Source: RHKX01 sp046330415 (lineage in GTDB: Bacteria > Actinomycetota > Thermoleophilia > Solirubrobacterales > 70-9). Taken from it: 64,000 bases of DNA. The notes below the pieces were generated by a model, which had not been told where the DNA came from, searched no databases, and saw nothing but the letters and a program-made list of their open reading frames with translations. This document shows positions 39,403 through 48,269 of the stretch, in pieces. Numbering within the stretch: position 1 is the first letter of the stretch; the number at the start of each line of letters is the position of its first letter. The stretch lies in contig JAXLSW010000017.1 of NCBI GenBank assembly GCA_046330415.1, positions 1-64,000 of the forward strand, given 5' to 3'. Both the position numbers and the translations under genes were made by a program.

Positions 39403-41127
39403 GTGCGTCGTCTCATCCAAGTCGTCGCGGCCCTCGCGGCCGCCCTGCTCTCTGCTCCTGTCCGCCGCGTCCGCGAGCGCCGAGAGGAGCCGCCGATCCT
39501 TCAGCCGCGAGCTATCCCGGGATGACGACCTTCAACTGCCGCACCGATGCCGTCCACGATGCAGCCGGGCCAGAACCTGAACCAGGTGACGCTGACCAAG
39601 GCCTGCCCGAACGCGGAGGTCGTCAGCGGCCCCGGCGACGCGAGCATCTTCGCCGCCGGCTCGACGGCTCAGGGCTACATCACCCGCTTCAAGCCGAGCA
39701 TGGAGGAGATCCATCCCGACGGGAGCCTGACGACGCCGGCGGTCTGGGACCTGCACCTGCACCACGTCGTATGGCGCCCGCCGAGCGGCGGGGTCCTCGC
39801 CGCTGGTGAGGAGAAGACGATCGCGACGTTCCCCCAGGGCTACGGCATGAAGATGGCGGCGACCGCCAACTGGACGCTCATCCACATGCTCCACAACCTG
39901 ACCGCCGAGCCGAATCGGCAGGTCTACCTGACCTGGCAGATCGACTGGGTGCCCGAGACCGACCCCGCCCGCACGGACATCTCCCCGATCCGCGGCGTCT
40001 TCATGGACGTCGCTAACGGCGGCGCCTACCCGGTCTTCGACTCCCTGCGCTCCTATGACGCTGATGGCGACGGCGAGTTCGTCTTCCCCGACGACGTCTC
40101 GACGACCGATCCGACTGCGCCGAGCTACGCGGAGGCGGCGAAGATCAGCAGTCAGAAGGACTGGACCGTCCCGGCCAGCCAGAAGAACGGGATCACCCTG
40201 CTGACCGCCGGCGGACACCTGCATCCGGGCGGTACTCACGTCGACCTCAAGGTCTCCCGCGACGGCCCCGATCCCGGCGACGTCGACGGCGACTCGCCAT
40301 CGGAGACGATGGAGATCTTCCGCTCAGACGCCCACTACTACGAGCCGGCGGGCGCGGTGAGCTGGGACGTGGCGATGACCGTCGCCGACCGCGACTGGCG
40401 GATCCACCTCGAGCCCGGCGACACGATCTCGATCAGCGCGACCTACGACGTCAGCAAGGCGTCCTGGTACGAGGGGATGGGGATCATGTCGGTCGGCTGG
40501 ACCCCGAACGCCGACCCGGCCGCGGTCGATCCGTTCGCCAACCCCGCTGCGGTGAAGGCGCTGCTGGACAAGGGCGGGGCGCTCACGCACGGACGCTTGC
40601 CCGAGAACATCGACACCCCGGCGCGCGAGGAGCTCAAGATCAAGGACCCGCGCAAGCTCCGCAGCAACGGGCGTGTGCCGGCAACCGGCGTCGATATCGA
40701 CAGCTTCGTCTTCGAGAACGGCGGCTTCTCGGCCGTCTCCGGGTTCCCCGGTTCGGTGATGCGCCCGCCGGTGATCCGGCCCGGCGGCACCGTCAGCTTC
40801 ACCAACCAGGACGCGCTCTTCGGCCAGCCCGAACTCGACCAGGTCTGGCACACGATCACGGCGTGCCGCGCTCCCTGCACGGGTGGCACCGGGATCGGCT
40901 TCCCGCTCGCCGACGGCAAGGTCGACTTCGACTCCGGCCAGCTCGGATACGCGGCGCCCCTGAACGCCAACGTCACGACCGGCTCGAACACCTACACGAC
41001 GCCGCAGCTCTGGAACCTCCCCGGGCGCCGCAAGGGCAAGAAGTTCAAGCGCGGCACCACCTACACGTACTTCTGCCGGCTGCATCCGTTCATGCGCGGG
41101 TCGTTCCGGGTTCGTCCCGCTCGCTAA
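39403..41127 (+). CDS. Large secreted protein with C-terminal cupredoxin domain
   Basis: About 573 codons. GTG 39403 opens a signal peptide (VRRLIQVVAALAAALLSA) with two frame changes before 39547; from there 526 codons are clean. The N-terminal part is rich in His and Trp (WDLHLHHVVWRPPSGG, WTLIHMLHNLTAEPNRQVYL, LLTAGGHLHPGGTHVDLKV, SDAHYYEPAGAVSWDV), compatible with metal or copper sites. The C-terminal 120 residues form a plastocyanin-like fold: PVIRPGGTVSFTNQD, WHTITACRAPC (first His and a Cys) and YTYFCRLHPFMRGSFRV (Cys-x-x-His-x-x-Met), so the type 1 copper ligands His, Cys, His, Met are all present. Likely an extracellular copper protein; partner or reaction unknown. Divergent from TetR. 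Confidence 0.7.
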
Positions 41128-41157
41128 CTCGGCGCGGCGGCTCCCGCCGGCCGTCGC

Positions 41158-41971
41158 TCATCGCGTCGCAAGCACCCACTTGTCCGGGGGAAACGAGGCC
41201 GCCTCCGCTCGGTAACCGAGGGACTCGAGCTGCGCGGCGCACTTCTCGACCGGGTAGCCGAAGTAGGGATGCGCCTCCACTCGCAGTGAGCGGACCCGGT
41301 CGGGCCAGGCGCCTCCGGCGGCGAAGACGCGCGGCTCGCTGCCCTCGATCGTGACGTGCATGTAGTCGATCTCCTCGCCCGGAAACACGAGGTCGATGAA
41401 CGCGTCGACGGTCAGCGCGCGCAGCCGGGTGAGGCGCTCTCCATCCGACGGGAGCGCATCCCGTACGGCGATCCGTGCTCTCCGGCGTCGATGTCGGGGT
41501 CGAACACGAGCTCCGCCTCCCGGTCCCAGATCAGCTCCGCTGACAGGCCGCGGTTCCCGAACCTGGCGGTGTTGAGGGTGGCGATGGCGGGGTTGCCCTC
41601 GTCCGGTTCGATCCCGGCGAGATGCGCTTCCGGGTTCTCGGCGCCAACGCCGTGAGCCCGGCACCCATATTGGTTCCGAGCTCCACGATCCGCCGTAGGC
41701 TGCCGGTGGAGGGCGGAGGTCGGTGGATGGCGCGCGCCAGGTAGCTGACCGCGTTCGACAGATCCGTAGTCTGGGGTCGCACGTAGATCCGCTCTCGCCG
41801 AGCTTCGCCATCGGCACCACGATGACGTCGATGCTCGGCCGCGCTCCTGCCCCTTGGTCAACGCCCGGATCACGCTGAGCTTGCCGGGCAGGCCTTCCCG
41901 GCCGCCAGCTTCTCGCTCAGCATCCGCAGTCGGCTCGGTTCGAGCGCCGTCGTCTCGTTCTCGTTCGCCAT
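41158..41971 (-). CDS. FkbM-like SAM-dependent methyltransferase, frame-broken
   Basis: About 270 residues from ATG 41971 (MANENETTALEPSRLRMLSE). RRIVELGTNMGAGLTALAP is the SAM-binding loop (ExGxxxG), AHLAGIEPDEGNPAIATLN the acidic end of strand 2, then VDAFIDLVFPGEEIDYMHVT, IEGSEPRVFAAGG (the FkbM-type IDYxxxxxEGxE region) and YPVEKCAAQLESLGYRAEAA. O-methyltransferase of sugars or small molecules by family; substrate unknown. The last 220 codons are mostly clean; breaks near 41850, 41700, 41590 and 41450. It converges on the cupredoxin gene. Confidence 0.65.
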
Positions 41972-42506
41972 GTTGTTCCTCTCGGTTCTCTCGGTTCGAT
42001 CGCATGCGGACGCGTCCGCGCCCGGACAGGGTTGGCGCGCCACCGGGCGCGCCCTGTGGCGGCGTTCAGCGTCGAACTACGGAGAGGAGAACGGGGATGG
42101 TCGGCCCTGCCCGCGCGGTCGAACGGATGCGCTGCGGGTCCACGGCGGTGGATGCGGGCATGCCAGGCCCGCTCCCTGCAGCGCTTGACGAGAACGGTGC
42201 CGTCGACGTCGAGCAACGCGGTCGCGACCGTTGGCCAGTCAGCTGGATAGTCGATCCAGCGAGGTCGCCGTCCTCGTGGTGAGAGCCGAGCAGCGCGTCG
42301 TGGTCGATCGTGTGGAGGGCGAGCAGAGCCGTCAGCGCCAGCAGGACGACTGCGCGGCGTGAGGTCTGGCAGCACGGCAGGATCTAGCCAGTGGCCTCAG
42401 ACACTCGCGGGCCCCGCGTCTCCTGCTGCGGCGCCCCGGCGCGTCCAACGATGCGAAGTTTGCGTCGACCCGATGCGATGAGCCGGAACCGCAGGACACG
42501 AGACCC
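41972..42506. other. Intergenic stretch with a possible short membrane protein
   Basis: On the minus strand around 42200-42370 one frame reads AVVLLALTALLALHTIDHD, a likely membrane helix followed by ALLGSHHEDGDLAG. It could be a short protein starting near GTG 42376, but the frame cannot be followed to a convincing stop. Nothing else is supportable here. Confidence 0.3.
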
Positions 42507-43010
42507 ATGCCGCCGTTCGAGCGGATCGTCGACGAGCACGGACCCGGCCTACTGCGCTTCTGTGTGAGCCGAGCCGGGAGCGGCGGAGAGGACGTATTCC
42601 AGGAGACGATGATCGCGGCGCCGCGCGTGTCGGAATTGAAAGCGGGGGCCGGGCCGCGGGATCGTGGTTGTTCGCGATCGCGGCGCGGAAGGTGCTCGAC
42701 GCAGGCCGCGCAGCGCTCGAGGCGCCGCAGCCGATCGGCGATCCCGGGAGTGCCATCGATGCCGCTACCAGGCCGCTGCCGCCCCTGATTACGAGCGCGA
42801 GGTGTGGACGGCGGTCGCCGCGCTACCACCCGAAGCAGCGCGAGGCCGTCGGCTTGCGCTTCATCGCGGACCTCTCCACGCGGAGATCGGCGAGGCGATG
42901 GGCACGAGCGCGGAGGCGGCGCGGCGCAACGTCTTCGAGGGACTGCGACGGCTGCGCCGGGCCGGTGTCGCCGATCTCACGGACGAGGCGGCCGCGCCGT
43001 CAACGTCCCC
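42507..43010 (+). CDS. ECF-type RNA polymerase sigma factor, frame-broken
   Basis: About 165 residues from ATG 42507 (MPPFERIVDEHGPGLLRFCV). Region 2: EDVFQETMIAALRAY-like text with SWLFAIAARKVLDAGR. Region 4: VWTAVAALPPKQREAVGLRF, LSHAEIGEAMGTSAEAARRN, VFEGLRRLRRAGVADL, the recognition HTH. Four frame changes (about 42590, 42660, 42790, 42850). It directly precedes, and probably is co-transcribed with, the alkylated-DNA repair gene, so it may answer alkylation stress. The exact end is masked by frame changes. Confidence 0.7.
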
Positions 43011-43013
43011 GAC

Positions 43014-43665
43014 ATGGGCGACGAGACAATCCAGGGCAAGCGTGCGTCGGGCGCCGCGGACACCGTTGGCGGCGAAAGCGTTTCCGGCGAGTAGGCAGCG
43101 GGACACCACCCAGATTGGGATGCGGTCCGTGCCCGCCTCACTGCCGCCGCCGAGCGCGAGGGGCTGATCGACGTCGCGGTCGAGCGCCACGACTCCCCGC
43201 TCAGCAGGCTGCTGCTGCCCGGCGACGACGAGAAGGTGTGTACGCTCGGGCTCCCGACCGAGACCCATGTGCTCGCCGAGCTCGCCGCGCGGGTCTCGCC
43301 ACGGGTCATGAGCGCTTCGCGTCCAGTGCTCGCCGAGGCGCGCCGCGAGCTCGACGAGTACTTCGCCGGCGATCGCAAGGTGTTCGCCGTCGACCTCGAC
43401 TGGCGGCTCACCGCCGGCTTCCGCCGCGGCGTGCTCGAGGCGACGGCAGCCATCCCCTACGGCAAGACGGGCACCTACACCTCGGTGGCCACCGAGGCCG
43501 GGAGCCCGGCCGCTGTCCGCGCCGCCCGGGACGGCGCTCGCCACCAACCCGATCCCGATCCTCATCCCTGCCACCGGGTGCTGCGCTCCGACGGGGAGAT
43601 CGGCAACTACCTCGGTGGCCGCGAGGCCAAGGTGACGCTGCTCGAGCTCGAAGATCGAGGCGTAG
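43014..43665 (+). CDS. ogt: Methylated-DNA-protein-cysteine methyltransferase
   Basis: About 215 residues, start ATG 43014 (MGDETIQGKRASGAADTVGG). An in-frame TAG near 43093 interrupts before HHPDWDAVRARLTAAAERE; either it is an error or the gene starts later. Then GLIDVAVERHDSPLSRLLLP, HVLAELAARVSPRVM, RRELDEYFAGDRKVFAVDLD, FRRGVLEATAAIPYGKTGTY (Ada-type HTH start) and, after one frame change near 43540, PIPILIPCHRVLRSDGEIG, where Cys is the alkyl acceptor. Repairs O6-alkylguanine by a single-turnover transfer. It follows a sigma factor and converges on the phosphoesterase gene. Confidence 0.75.
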
Positions 43666-43669
43666 AGCT

Positions 43670-44378
43670 GACGGCTCCCATCCGCCGTCGACCTCGGCGA
43701 CGACGTCGGAACCCGGTCGCGCGTGCTCGTCGCGGCGCTTGATCAACAGCCCTTGCGGCTTCGCGCCGCCGCGGGTGCGCTGCAGCGCGAAGCCTCCCGC
43801 AGGCGCTCGCCATGGAGGACGAAGACGGCGTGGCCGCGCTCGATCGCCTCCGGCCAGGGGACGCAGCCACCCTGCTCGTAGCCGCCGCGGTCCCAGATGC
43901 GGACGGAGCCCTCCTCGGTCTCACCCTCGAACTCGGCCTGCGTGAGGTCGTGGTCGGGGACGCCGATCGCCATCCGCTTGACCGCAGGGTCCATCGACGG
44001 TCCCTTCGGCACGGCCCACGAGCGCAGGGCGCCGTCGACCTCGAGCCGCAGGTCGAAGTGGGTCCCACGGGCGTTGCGGTGCTCCTGGACGACGAAGATC
44101 CCGGCGTCGACGCCGCGGATCGCGAACTGCTCGTGGCCCTCGGGCTTGACCTCTGTGACATCGACCGCGGCGTCGGCCAGATCGCCGAGGAACACGAGCA
44201 GCGACTCCACGGCTTCGCCGTCGCCCTCCGCGTGGACGCGGACGACCCCGTCGGGATCGCGGCGCACCCAGCCGAGGACGCTGAGCTCACGAGCGCGGGC
44301 GACGGTGGCCTCGCGCAGGCCGCTTCCGTCCTCGGTCCCGCGGATCTCGACCCGCGCCGCTCGCTCCGCCTTGGACAT
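43670..44378 (-). CDS. Acylphosphatase-like domain fused to LigD 3'-phosphoesterase domain
   Basis: About 235 residues from ATG 44378 (MSKAERAARVEIRG). Residues 8-92 fit acylphosphatase: GLREATVARARELSVLGWV (catalytic Arg kept), VVRVHAEGDGEAVESLLVFL. The signature GxVQGVxFR is degenerate (GTEDGSGLR) and the catalytic Asn after WV is replaced (WVRRDPDG for WVxNxxDG), so acylphosphatase activity is doubtful. Residues 95-235 are a LigD-type 3'-phosphoesterase: FAIRGVDAGIFVVQEHRNAR, THFDLRLEVDGALRSWAVPK, GPSMDPAVKRMAIGVPDHDL, VRIWDRGGYEQGG, with the His/Asp/Arg metal and phosphate residues (QEH, HFDLRLE). The PE domain trims 3' ends during end joining; no polymerase or ligase domain is attached. 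One frame change near 43775 affects the C-terminus. No Ku gene is visible nearby. Confidence 0.75.
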
Positions 44379-44397
44379 CAGCCCGAGCGGCCGGTGC

Positions 44398-44916
44398 TCA
44401 GACCTTCTTCGGCTTGTAGGTCCAGCCGGCGCCGGTGACGGCGTCGATGACCGGCTCGCGGAGATCGCCCCAGGCGAACTTGTAGCCCTTCTCGTCGGCG
44501 CCGCCCTCGGTTTGATGTGGGCCGAGCCAGGCGATCACGTGCAGGGTCTCGGAGCCGATGTGCTGGCCGCGCTCCCACTTGGCGCCGCCGGAGAAGGTGC
44601 CGTCGAAGTTGAGCTCGGCCTCCGACGTCGTCTTCAGGCCGATGCCGGCGGCCTCGTTGTCGCTCGCGTCGAAGCTGATCCGCAGGGCGCGGTAGAGGTT
44701 CTCGTAGCTGCCGCCGCCGACCCCCGCGCTCGTCACCTTCGCGGCCCAGGCGACGATCACGTCACCGTCCTCGTCGGTGACCGTGATGCCCTTCCCGGTG
44801 ATCGCGTGCAGGCGCCGCCGGACCTCGTCCTCGGGCTGCGGCGCGACGCCGTCGTCGGGCTTCGCCGAGGTCATCACGCCCCGGCTCTTCTCCTTCAACT
44901 TGTCCAGGAATCCCAT
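44398..44916 (-). CDS. Uncharacterised 172-residue cytoplasmic protein
   Basis: Unbroken, from ATG 44916 (MGFLDKLKEKSRGVMTSAKP), a start like that of several small stress or TerD-neighbour proteins. No known domain that I can name. The N-terminal 30 residues are basic; the rest is a soluble beta-rich fold (GITVTDEDGDVIVAWAAKV, SETLHVIAWLGPHQT, FAWGDLREPVIDAVTGAGWT). No signal peptide or membrane segment. It lies 19 bp upstream of the phosphoesterase gene on the same strand, so the two may be co-transcribed. Confidence 0.7.
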   Translation of the reverse strand: MGFLDKLKEKSRGVMTSAKPDDGVAPQPEDEVRRRLHAITGKGITVTDEDGDVIVAWAAKVTSAGVGGGSYENLYRALRISFDASDNEAAGIGLKTTSEAELNFDGTFSGGAKWERGQHIGSETLHVIAWLGPHQTEGGADEKGYKFAWGDLREPVIDAVTGAGWTYKPKKV

Positions 44917-44964
44917 GGACGCAGCCTAACGGCCGAGCAGCCGGTGGCCGGAGGGCTCACCCGC

Positions 44965-45843
44965 TCAGCCGAGGCGCACGTTGCGTCGCCCGCTCGCCGA
45001 TGTGCCGTCGTCGCCGACCGCGGTGACGTCGATCCGCGCGCGCACCGGCTCCCCCCGCCGCAATGCCTTGCGCGCCGTTCGGAGGGCGGAGCTGGGAAGC
45101 GTGAGCGCAAGCCGGATCTTCTCGCCGCCGGAGCCGGAGGCGCTCGCGGCGCCGAGCGGGTACCTGCTTCCGGCGCCGGGCATCCGCAGGGTTCCGGTCG
45201 CGCTCGCATCGCAGGCGCCAGGGCAGACCAGTGCCACCCGCACCCTGCGCCTCAATGATTGCTCGGTGCCGCCCCAGAGCTCGAGCACGCTCTCACCGGG
45301 GTCCGTCGGGGCCGCCGCGCCGGTGCACCCGGATCCGAGCAGCTCCCGCGCCTCGGCGAGACGCAGTTGGTAGCGGGAGCGGTACTGGACGGCGGGCTTC
45401 TCGACGTCGGCGATCCACTCGCCCCAGGACGCATCGTCGAGCTGGGGGTCGGGCTTGCCGGCGGCGAGGCGCTGGTCGCGGACCGAGGCGGCCGTCTCCG
45501 TGAACCAGGCGATCTGCAGCTCGGGCCGGTCGGGGAACCCGGCGTAGGGTCCGGTGTCGAAGTAGCGGCGGCTCATCTGGAAGTAGCCGGCATAGCCCGA
45601 CCCCGAGTCGTCGACGTTGGTCAGGTTGCTCTCGACGAGCGCGGCCATCACCGGCAGCTCAGGGGGCAGGCCGGCGGCGATGGCGCGGGCTCCCATCCAC
45701 GCCGCGACGTCCTCGCGGGCGCCGGCATCTCCGGGGTAGGGAGTCGAGGAGGGGCAGTTCGTGCTCGCCGCCTGCGCGCTCGCGGGCGCGGCTGCGAGCA
45801 CCGCCGTCGCGGCCACCGCGAGAAGTCCCAGTCTCCGGCGCAT
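44965..45843 (-). CDS. Secreted lysozyme/transglycosylase-like protein
   Basis: 292 residues from ATG 45843; the frame is open far upstream but this ATG starts a typical signal peptide (MRRRLGLLAVAATAVLAAAP, cleavage after ASA-QA). The N-terminal domain looks like a soluble lytic transglycosylase: LPVMAALVESNLTNVDDSGS (catalytic Glu) and YAGYFQMSRRYFDT (GxFQM), with WGEWIADVEKPAVQYRSRYQ. The C-terminal third is a beta-rich Ig-like domain (VRVALVCPGACDASATGTL, KIRLALTLPSSALRTARKAL) that is probably a wall or substrate-binding module. Clean sequence; no operon partner is obvious. Confidence 0.65.
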   Translation of the reverse strand: MRRRLGLLAVAATAVLAAAPASAQAASTNCPSSTPYPGDAGAREDVAAWMGARAIAAGLPPELPVMAALVESNLTNVDDSGSGYAGYFQMSRRYFDTGPYAGFPDRPELQIAWFTETAASVRDQRLAAGKPDPQLDDASWGEWIADVEKPAVQYRSRYQLRLAEARELLGSGCTGAAAPTDPGESVLELWGGTEQSLRRRVRVALVCPGACDASATGTLRMPGAGSRYPLGAASASGSGGEKIRLALTLPSSALRTARKALRRGEPVRARIDVTAVGDDGTSASGRRNVRLG

Positions 45844-45954
45844 GCCCACAGCTTCGGCCGAACTCCCCCGCGGGTGAAGCGCTGGGAGACCGCTCGCAGA
45901 GGTGGGTCCATGCCGGCTCGCGGAAGCGGCCGGGCGAGGCGGCATAGTGGACGC

Positions 45955-46308
45955 GTGACCGCCCTGCTCGTAGGCGTCGCCGGGATGGCGGGCGTCCTCG
46001 CCCGCTACGGCATCTCCAATCAGTTCCACGGCACCGCATTGCCGTGGGCGACCGTCGGGATCAACGTGCTCGGGTCGCTCCTCCTCGGCATGCTCGTCTC
46101 GAGCGCGATCGGGAGCACCGACACCCGCGCGATCCTCGGGGTCGGGTTCCTCGGTGGGTTCACGACCTTCTCCACCTTCACCGTGCAGATCGTCCTCGAC
46201 GTCGATGCCGGGGAGCCCGGGCGGGCGCTCCTGTATCTGACCGCCTCGCTCCTGCTGGGGATCGCCGCGGCGACGGCGGGGTTCGTGATCGGCCGCGATC
46301 TCCTCTGA
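45955..46308 (+). CDS. crcB: Fluoride channel CrcB/FluC
   Basis: 117 residues from GTG 45955. Four membrane helices; family motifs GVLARYGISNQF, TVGINVLGSLLLGML (Asn of the fluoride path) and GFLGGFTTFSTF with the two Phe-box residues. FluC dimers let F- leave the cytoplasm. Fluoride riboswitches often precede crcB; I see no such structure in the 110 bp upstream. Single copy in the window; some genomes carry two adjacent crcB genes. Confidence 0.9.
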   Translation: MTALLVGVAGMAGVLARYGISNQFHGTALPWATVGINVLGSLLLGMLVSSAIGSTDTRAILGVGFLGGFTTFSTFTVQIVLDVDAGEPGRALLYLTASLLLGIAAATAGFVIGRDLL

Positions 46309-46375
46309 CCCCGTGACCCTCTGATCCTCTGAGCACCCGGTGCTGCCCGGACGCACCGCGATAGCCTCGCAATCG

Positions 46376-47239
46376 ATGGCACAGCATTTCGACCTCCGCG
46401 GCAAGGTCGCCATGGTCACCGGCGGCGCCCGCGGCATCGGCTTCGCGACCTGCGACGAGCTGGCGCGGCGCGGCGCCAGGGTCGTGGTGGTCGACCTGCA
46501 TGCCGACGCGGTCGAGTCCGCCGCGGAGTCGCTGCCGGGAGAGGCCTTCGGGATCGCCGCCGACGTCACCGACCGCGGCGCCATGCAGGCCGCCGTGGCC
46601 GAGATCGTGGAGCGCTTCGGTGGGCTCGACGTCGTCGTCGCCAACGCCGGGATCGGTTCGACGGGCGCGACGGTCAGGGCGATGTCGGGCGAAGCGTTCG
46701 ACCGGGTCCTCGACGTCAACCTCAACGGCGTCCACCGCACGGTCCTCGCCGCTCTGCCGGAGATCGTCAGGCGCCGCGGGCACGTCGTCGTCGTGGCCTC
46801 CGTCTACGCCTTCGTCAACGGCGTCGGCGCCGCTCCCTACGCGATGTCCAAGGCCGGGGTGGAGGCGTTCGGCCGGGCGCTGCGGGTCGAGCTCGCACAG
46901 CACGGCGCCGGGGCGAGCGTCGCCTACTTCGGCTTCATCGACACCGAGATGGTGCACCAGGCACTCGACGCGGACCCCTCCGCCGACCGGCTCATGGAGT
47001 CGCTCCCGGGACCGCTGCGCAAGCGGCTGAAGCCGGCCGCGGCGGGCAAGGGCATCGTCGACGGCATCGAGAAGCGCGCCCCGCGGATCATCCGCCCGCG
47101 CCGCTGGGCGATCTACTCGGTCCTGCGTGGCGTGCTCAACCCGCCGATCGACACCTACATGACCCGCGACGCCGATCTGCAGGACGTCGCGCGGGTGCTC
47201 GACTCCCGTGGCGGCGAGGAGCAGAGCACGACGGCGTAG
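46376..47239 (+). CDS. Short-chain dehydrogenase/reductase
   Basis: 287 residues from ATG 46376; a longer upstream extension to 46340 has no ribosome site. Classical SDR: TGGARGIG (residues 14-21, cofactor loop), ADVTDRGAMQAAVAEIVERF, VVANAGIGSTGATVRAM (NAG), VVVVASVYAFVNGVGAAPYA with the catalytic Ser, YAMSKAG (YxxxK). The acidic VVVDLHAD at the end of strand 2 favours NAD(H). The C-terminus (RPRRWAIYSVLRGVLNPPID) is longer than the minimal fold. Substrate unknown. Confidence 0.85.
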   Translation: MAQHFDLRGKVAMVTGGARGIGFATCDELARRGARVVVVDLHADAVESAAESLPGEAFGIAADVTDRGAMQAAVAEIVERFGGLDVVVANAGIGSTGATVRAMSGEAFDRVLDVNLNGVHRTVLAALPEIVRRRGHVVVVASVYAFVNGVGAAPYAMSKAGVEAFGRALRVELAQHGAGASVAYFGFIDTEMVHQALDADPSADRLMESLPGPLRKRLKPAAAGKGIVDGIEKRAPRIIRPRRWAIYSVLRGVLNPPIDTYMTRDADLQDVARVLDSRGGEEQSTTA

Positions 47240-47263
47240 GCCTCGCCGGGCCGCGCGCCCGGC

Positions 47264-47803
47264 TCAGACGCGCCGGTGCTGCCCGGTGTGGGGGAGGAAG
47301 CCGCCGAGGACGACCTCGGTGCCCCAACTCGCCATCGAGCGCTCCGCGAGCAGCGCGCCGATCTCCCAGTGGATCGCCGATTCGAGCAGCTCGCCGTCGG
47401 CGAGGTAGGCCTCGAGGCGCTCGCCCGCGCGAGCGAGGACGCGCACCGGCAGGTCGATCTCGGCGCGGTCGCGGCGCCAGCTCCGGCAGCTCAGCGCCCG
47501 CAGGTAGTCGGCGTTGGCGGCCGAGAGCGCCTGCGTGACCCGGCTCGCCGAAGCGGCGCGGTCGAGGAGCTCGCGGGCCCGGCTCACGCGGCGGCGGCTG
47601 AGCCGCTCGAGCAGCGTCCCGGCTTCGCAGAGGAGGGTGGCAGCGACGTCGAGGGGCACACCGGCGTCCGCGGCCGCGATCGCCAGGGACCGGCGCGTCG
47701 GCAGCGAGATCGGCGGCCGCTCGTAGTGCTCGCCGGGCCGGCGGGGGGCTGAGGGCAGCAGACCCTCGCCCGCGTGCTTGCGGCCTTCTACTCCGGAAGT
47801 CAG
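47264..47803 (-). CDS. Uncharacterised protein, unusual or masked start codon
   Basis: About 180 residues, clean. No ATG, GTG or TTG occurs in the first 50 codons of the conserved-looking text; CTG 47803 or an ATT further up are the only candidates near the divergent promoter, so the true start is unclear. The body is helical: RRSLAIAAADAGVPLDVAAT, LLCEAGTLLERLSRRRVSRA, VTQALSAANADYLRALSCRS, and the end EIGALLAERSMASWGTEVVL. No domain recognised, no membrane segment. It is divergent from a small winged-HTH-like gene with a shared AT-rich promoter gap, which suggests a regulator-target pair. Confidence 0.6.
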   Translation of the reverse strand: MTSGVEGRKHAGEGLLPSAPRRPGEHYERPPISLPTRRSLAIAAADAGVPLDVAATLLCEAGTLLERLSRRRVSRARELLDRAASASRVTQALSAANADYLRALSCRSWRRDRAEIDLPVRVLARAGERLEAYLADGELLESAIHWEIGALLAERSMASWGTEVVLGGFLPHTGQHRRV

Positions 47804-47810
47804 CGGCTCG

Positions 47811-47835
47811 GGAGTAATTAGATATAAAATCGAAT
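47811..47835. promoter_or_regulatory. AT-rich divergent promoter
   Basis: The stretch contains TAATTAGATATAAAATCGAA, an AT island in very GC-rich DNA, with a TATAAAAT -10-like box only 7 bp from ATG 47836. The gene on the right may be leaderless. It serves one or both divergent genes. Confidence 0.5.
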
Positions 47836-48192
47836 ATGGGTCGGACGGAAAAACGACGCGGGTCGCGGACCCTCGAGATCCGCGACTGGCCGTTCGGCTC
47901 GCGGGGCCGCCGCCTCTTCCTCGGAGCGGTGCTGCTCGAGGCCCCGCCGGAGGACGGATGGACCAAGGCCGACCTCGAGCGCGCCGCCGGTGTGGAGCGG
48001 GGCGGGGTGGACCGCCTCCTCGATGGCGCCGCGTCCCTCGACCTGCTCCGCTGGGACGGCCGCCGCTGGCATCGCGGCGAGCCGCCGCCACGGGTCGCCG
48101 GTCCGCTCGAGGAGCTCGTGGCGGTGAGCCGCGAGTTGCCGGAACGGTCGATCGAGCCGCTCCCGCGCCGCGCCTACACCCGTCACAGCTGA
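47836..48192 (+). CDS. Small winged-HTH-like protein
   Basis: 118 residues from ATG 47836. WTKADLERAAGVERGGVDRL and LDGAASLDLLRWDGRRWHRG look like a winged helix (HTH then a wing ending in RWHR). The N-terminus is basic (MGRTEKRRGSRTLEIRDWPF). No signal peptide. Very short or absent 5' UTR. Likely a transcription regulator, perhaps of the divergent gene; the call rests on HTH-like spacing only. Confidence 0.55.
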   Translation: MGRTEKRRGSRTLEIRDWPFGSRGRRLFLGAVLLEAPPEDGWTKADLERAAGVERGGVDRLLDGAASLDLLRWDGRRWHRGEPPPRVAGPLEELVAVSRELPERSIEPLPRRAYTRHS

Positions 48193-48269
48193 CGCGAATC
48201 GGCTCGGTTAGCCGATGTTCAAGGGGTGCGGGGACTTGTCTCCATAACCCGCTAACCGTTTGCTAACGT

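Noticed and set aside
45844..45954. Fluoride riboswitch before crcB
   Set aside because: Only 110 bp and no matching stem or conserved fluoride-aptamer segments are seen.
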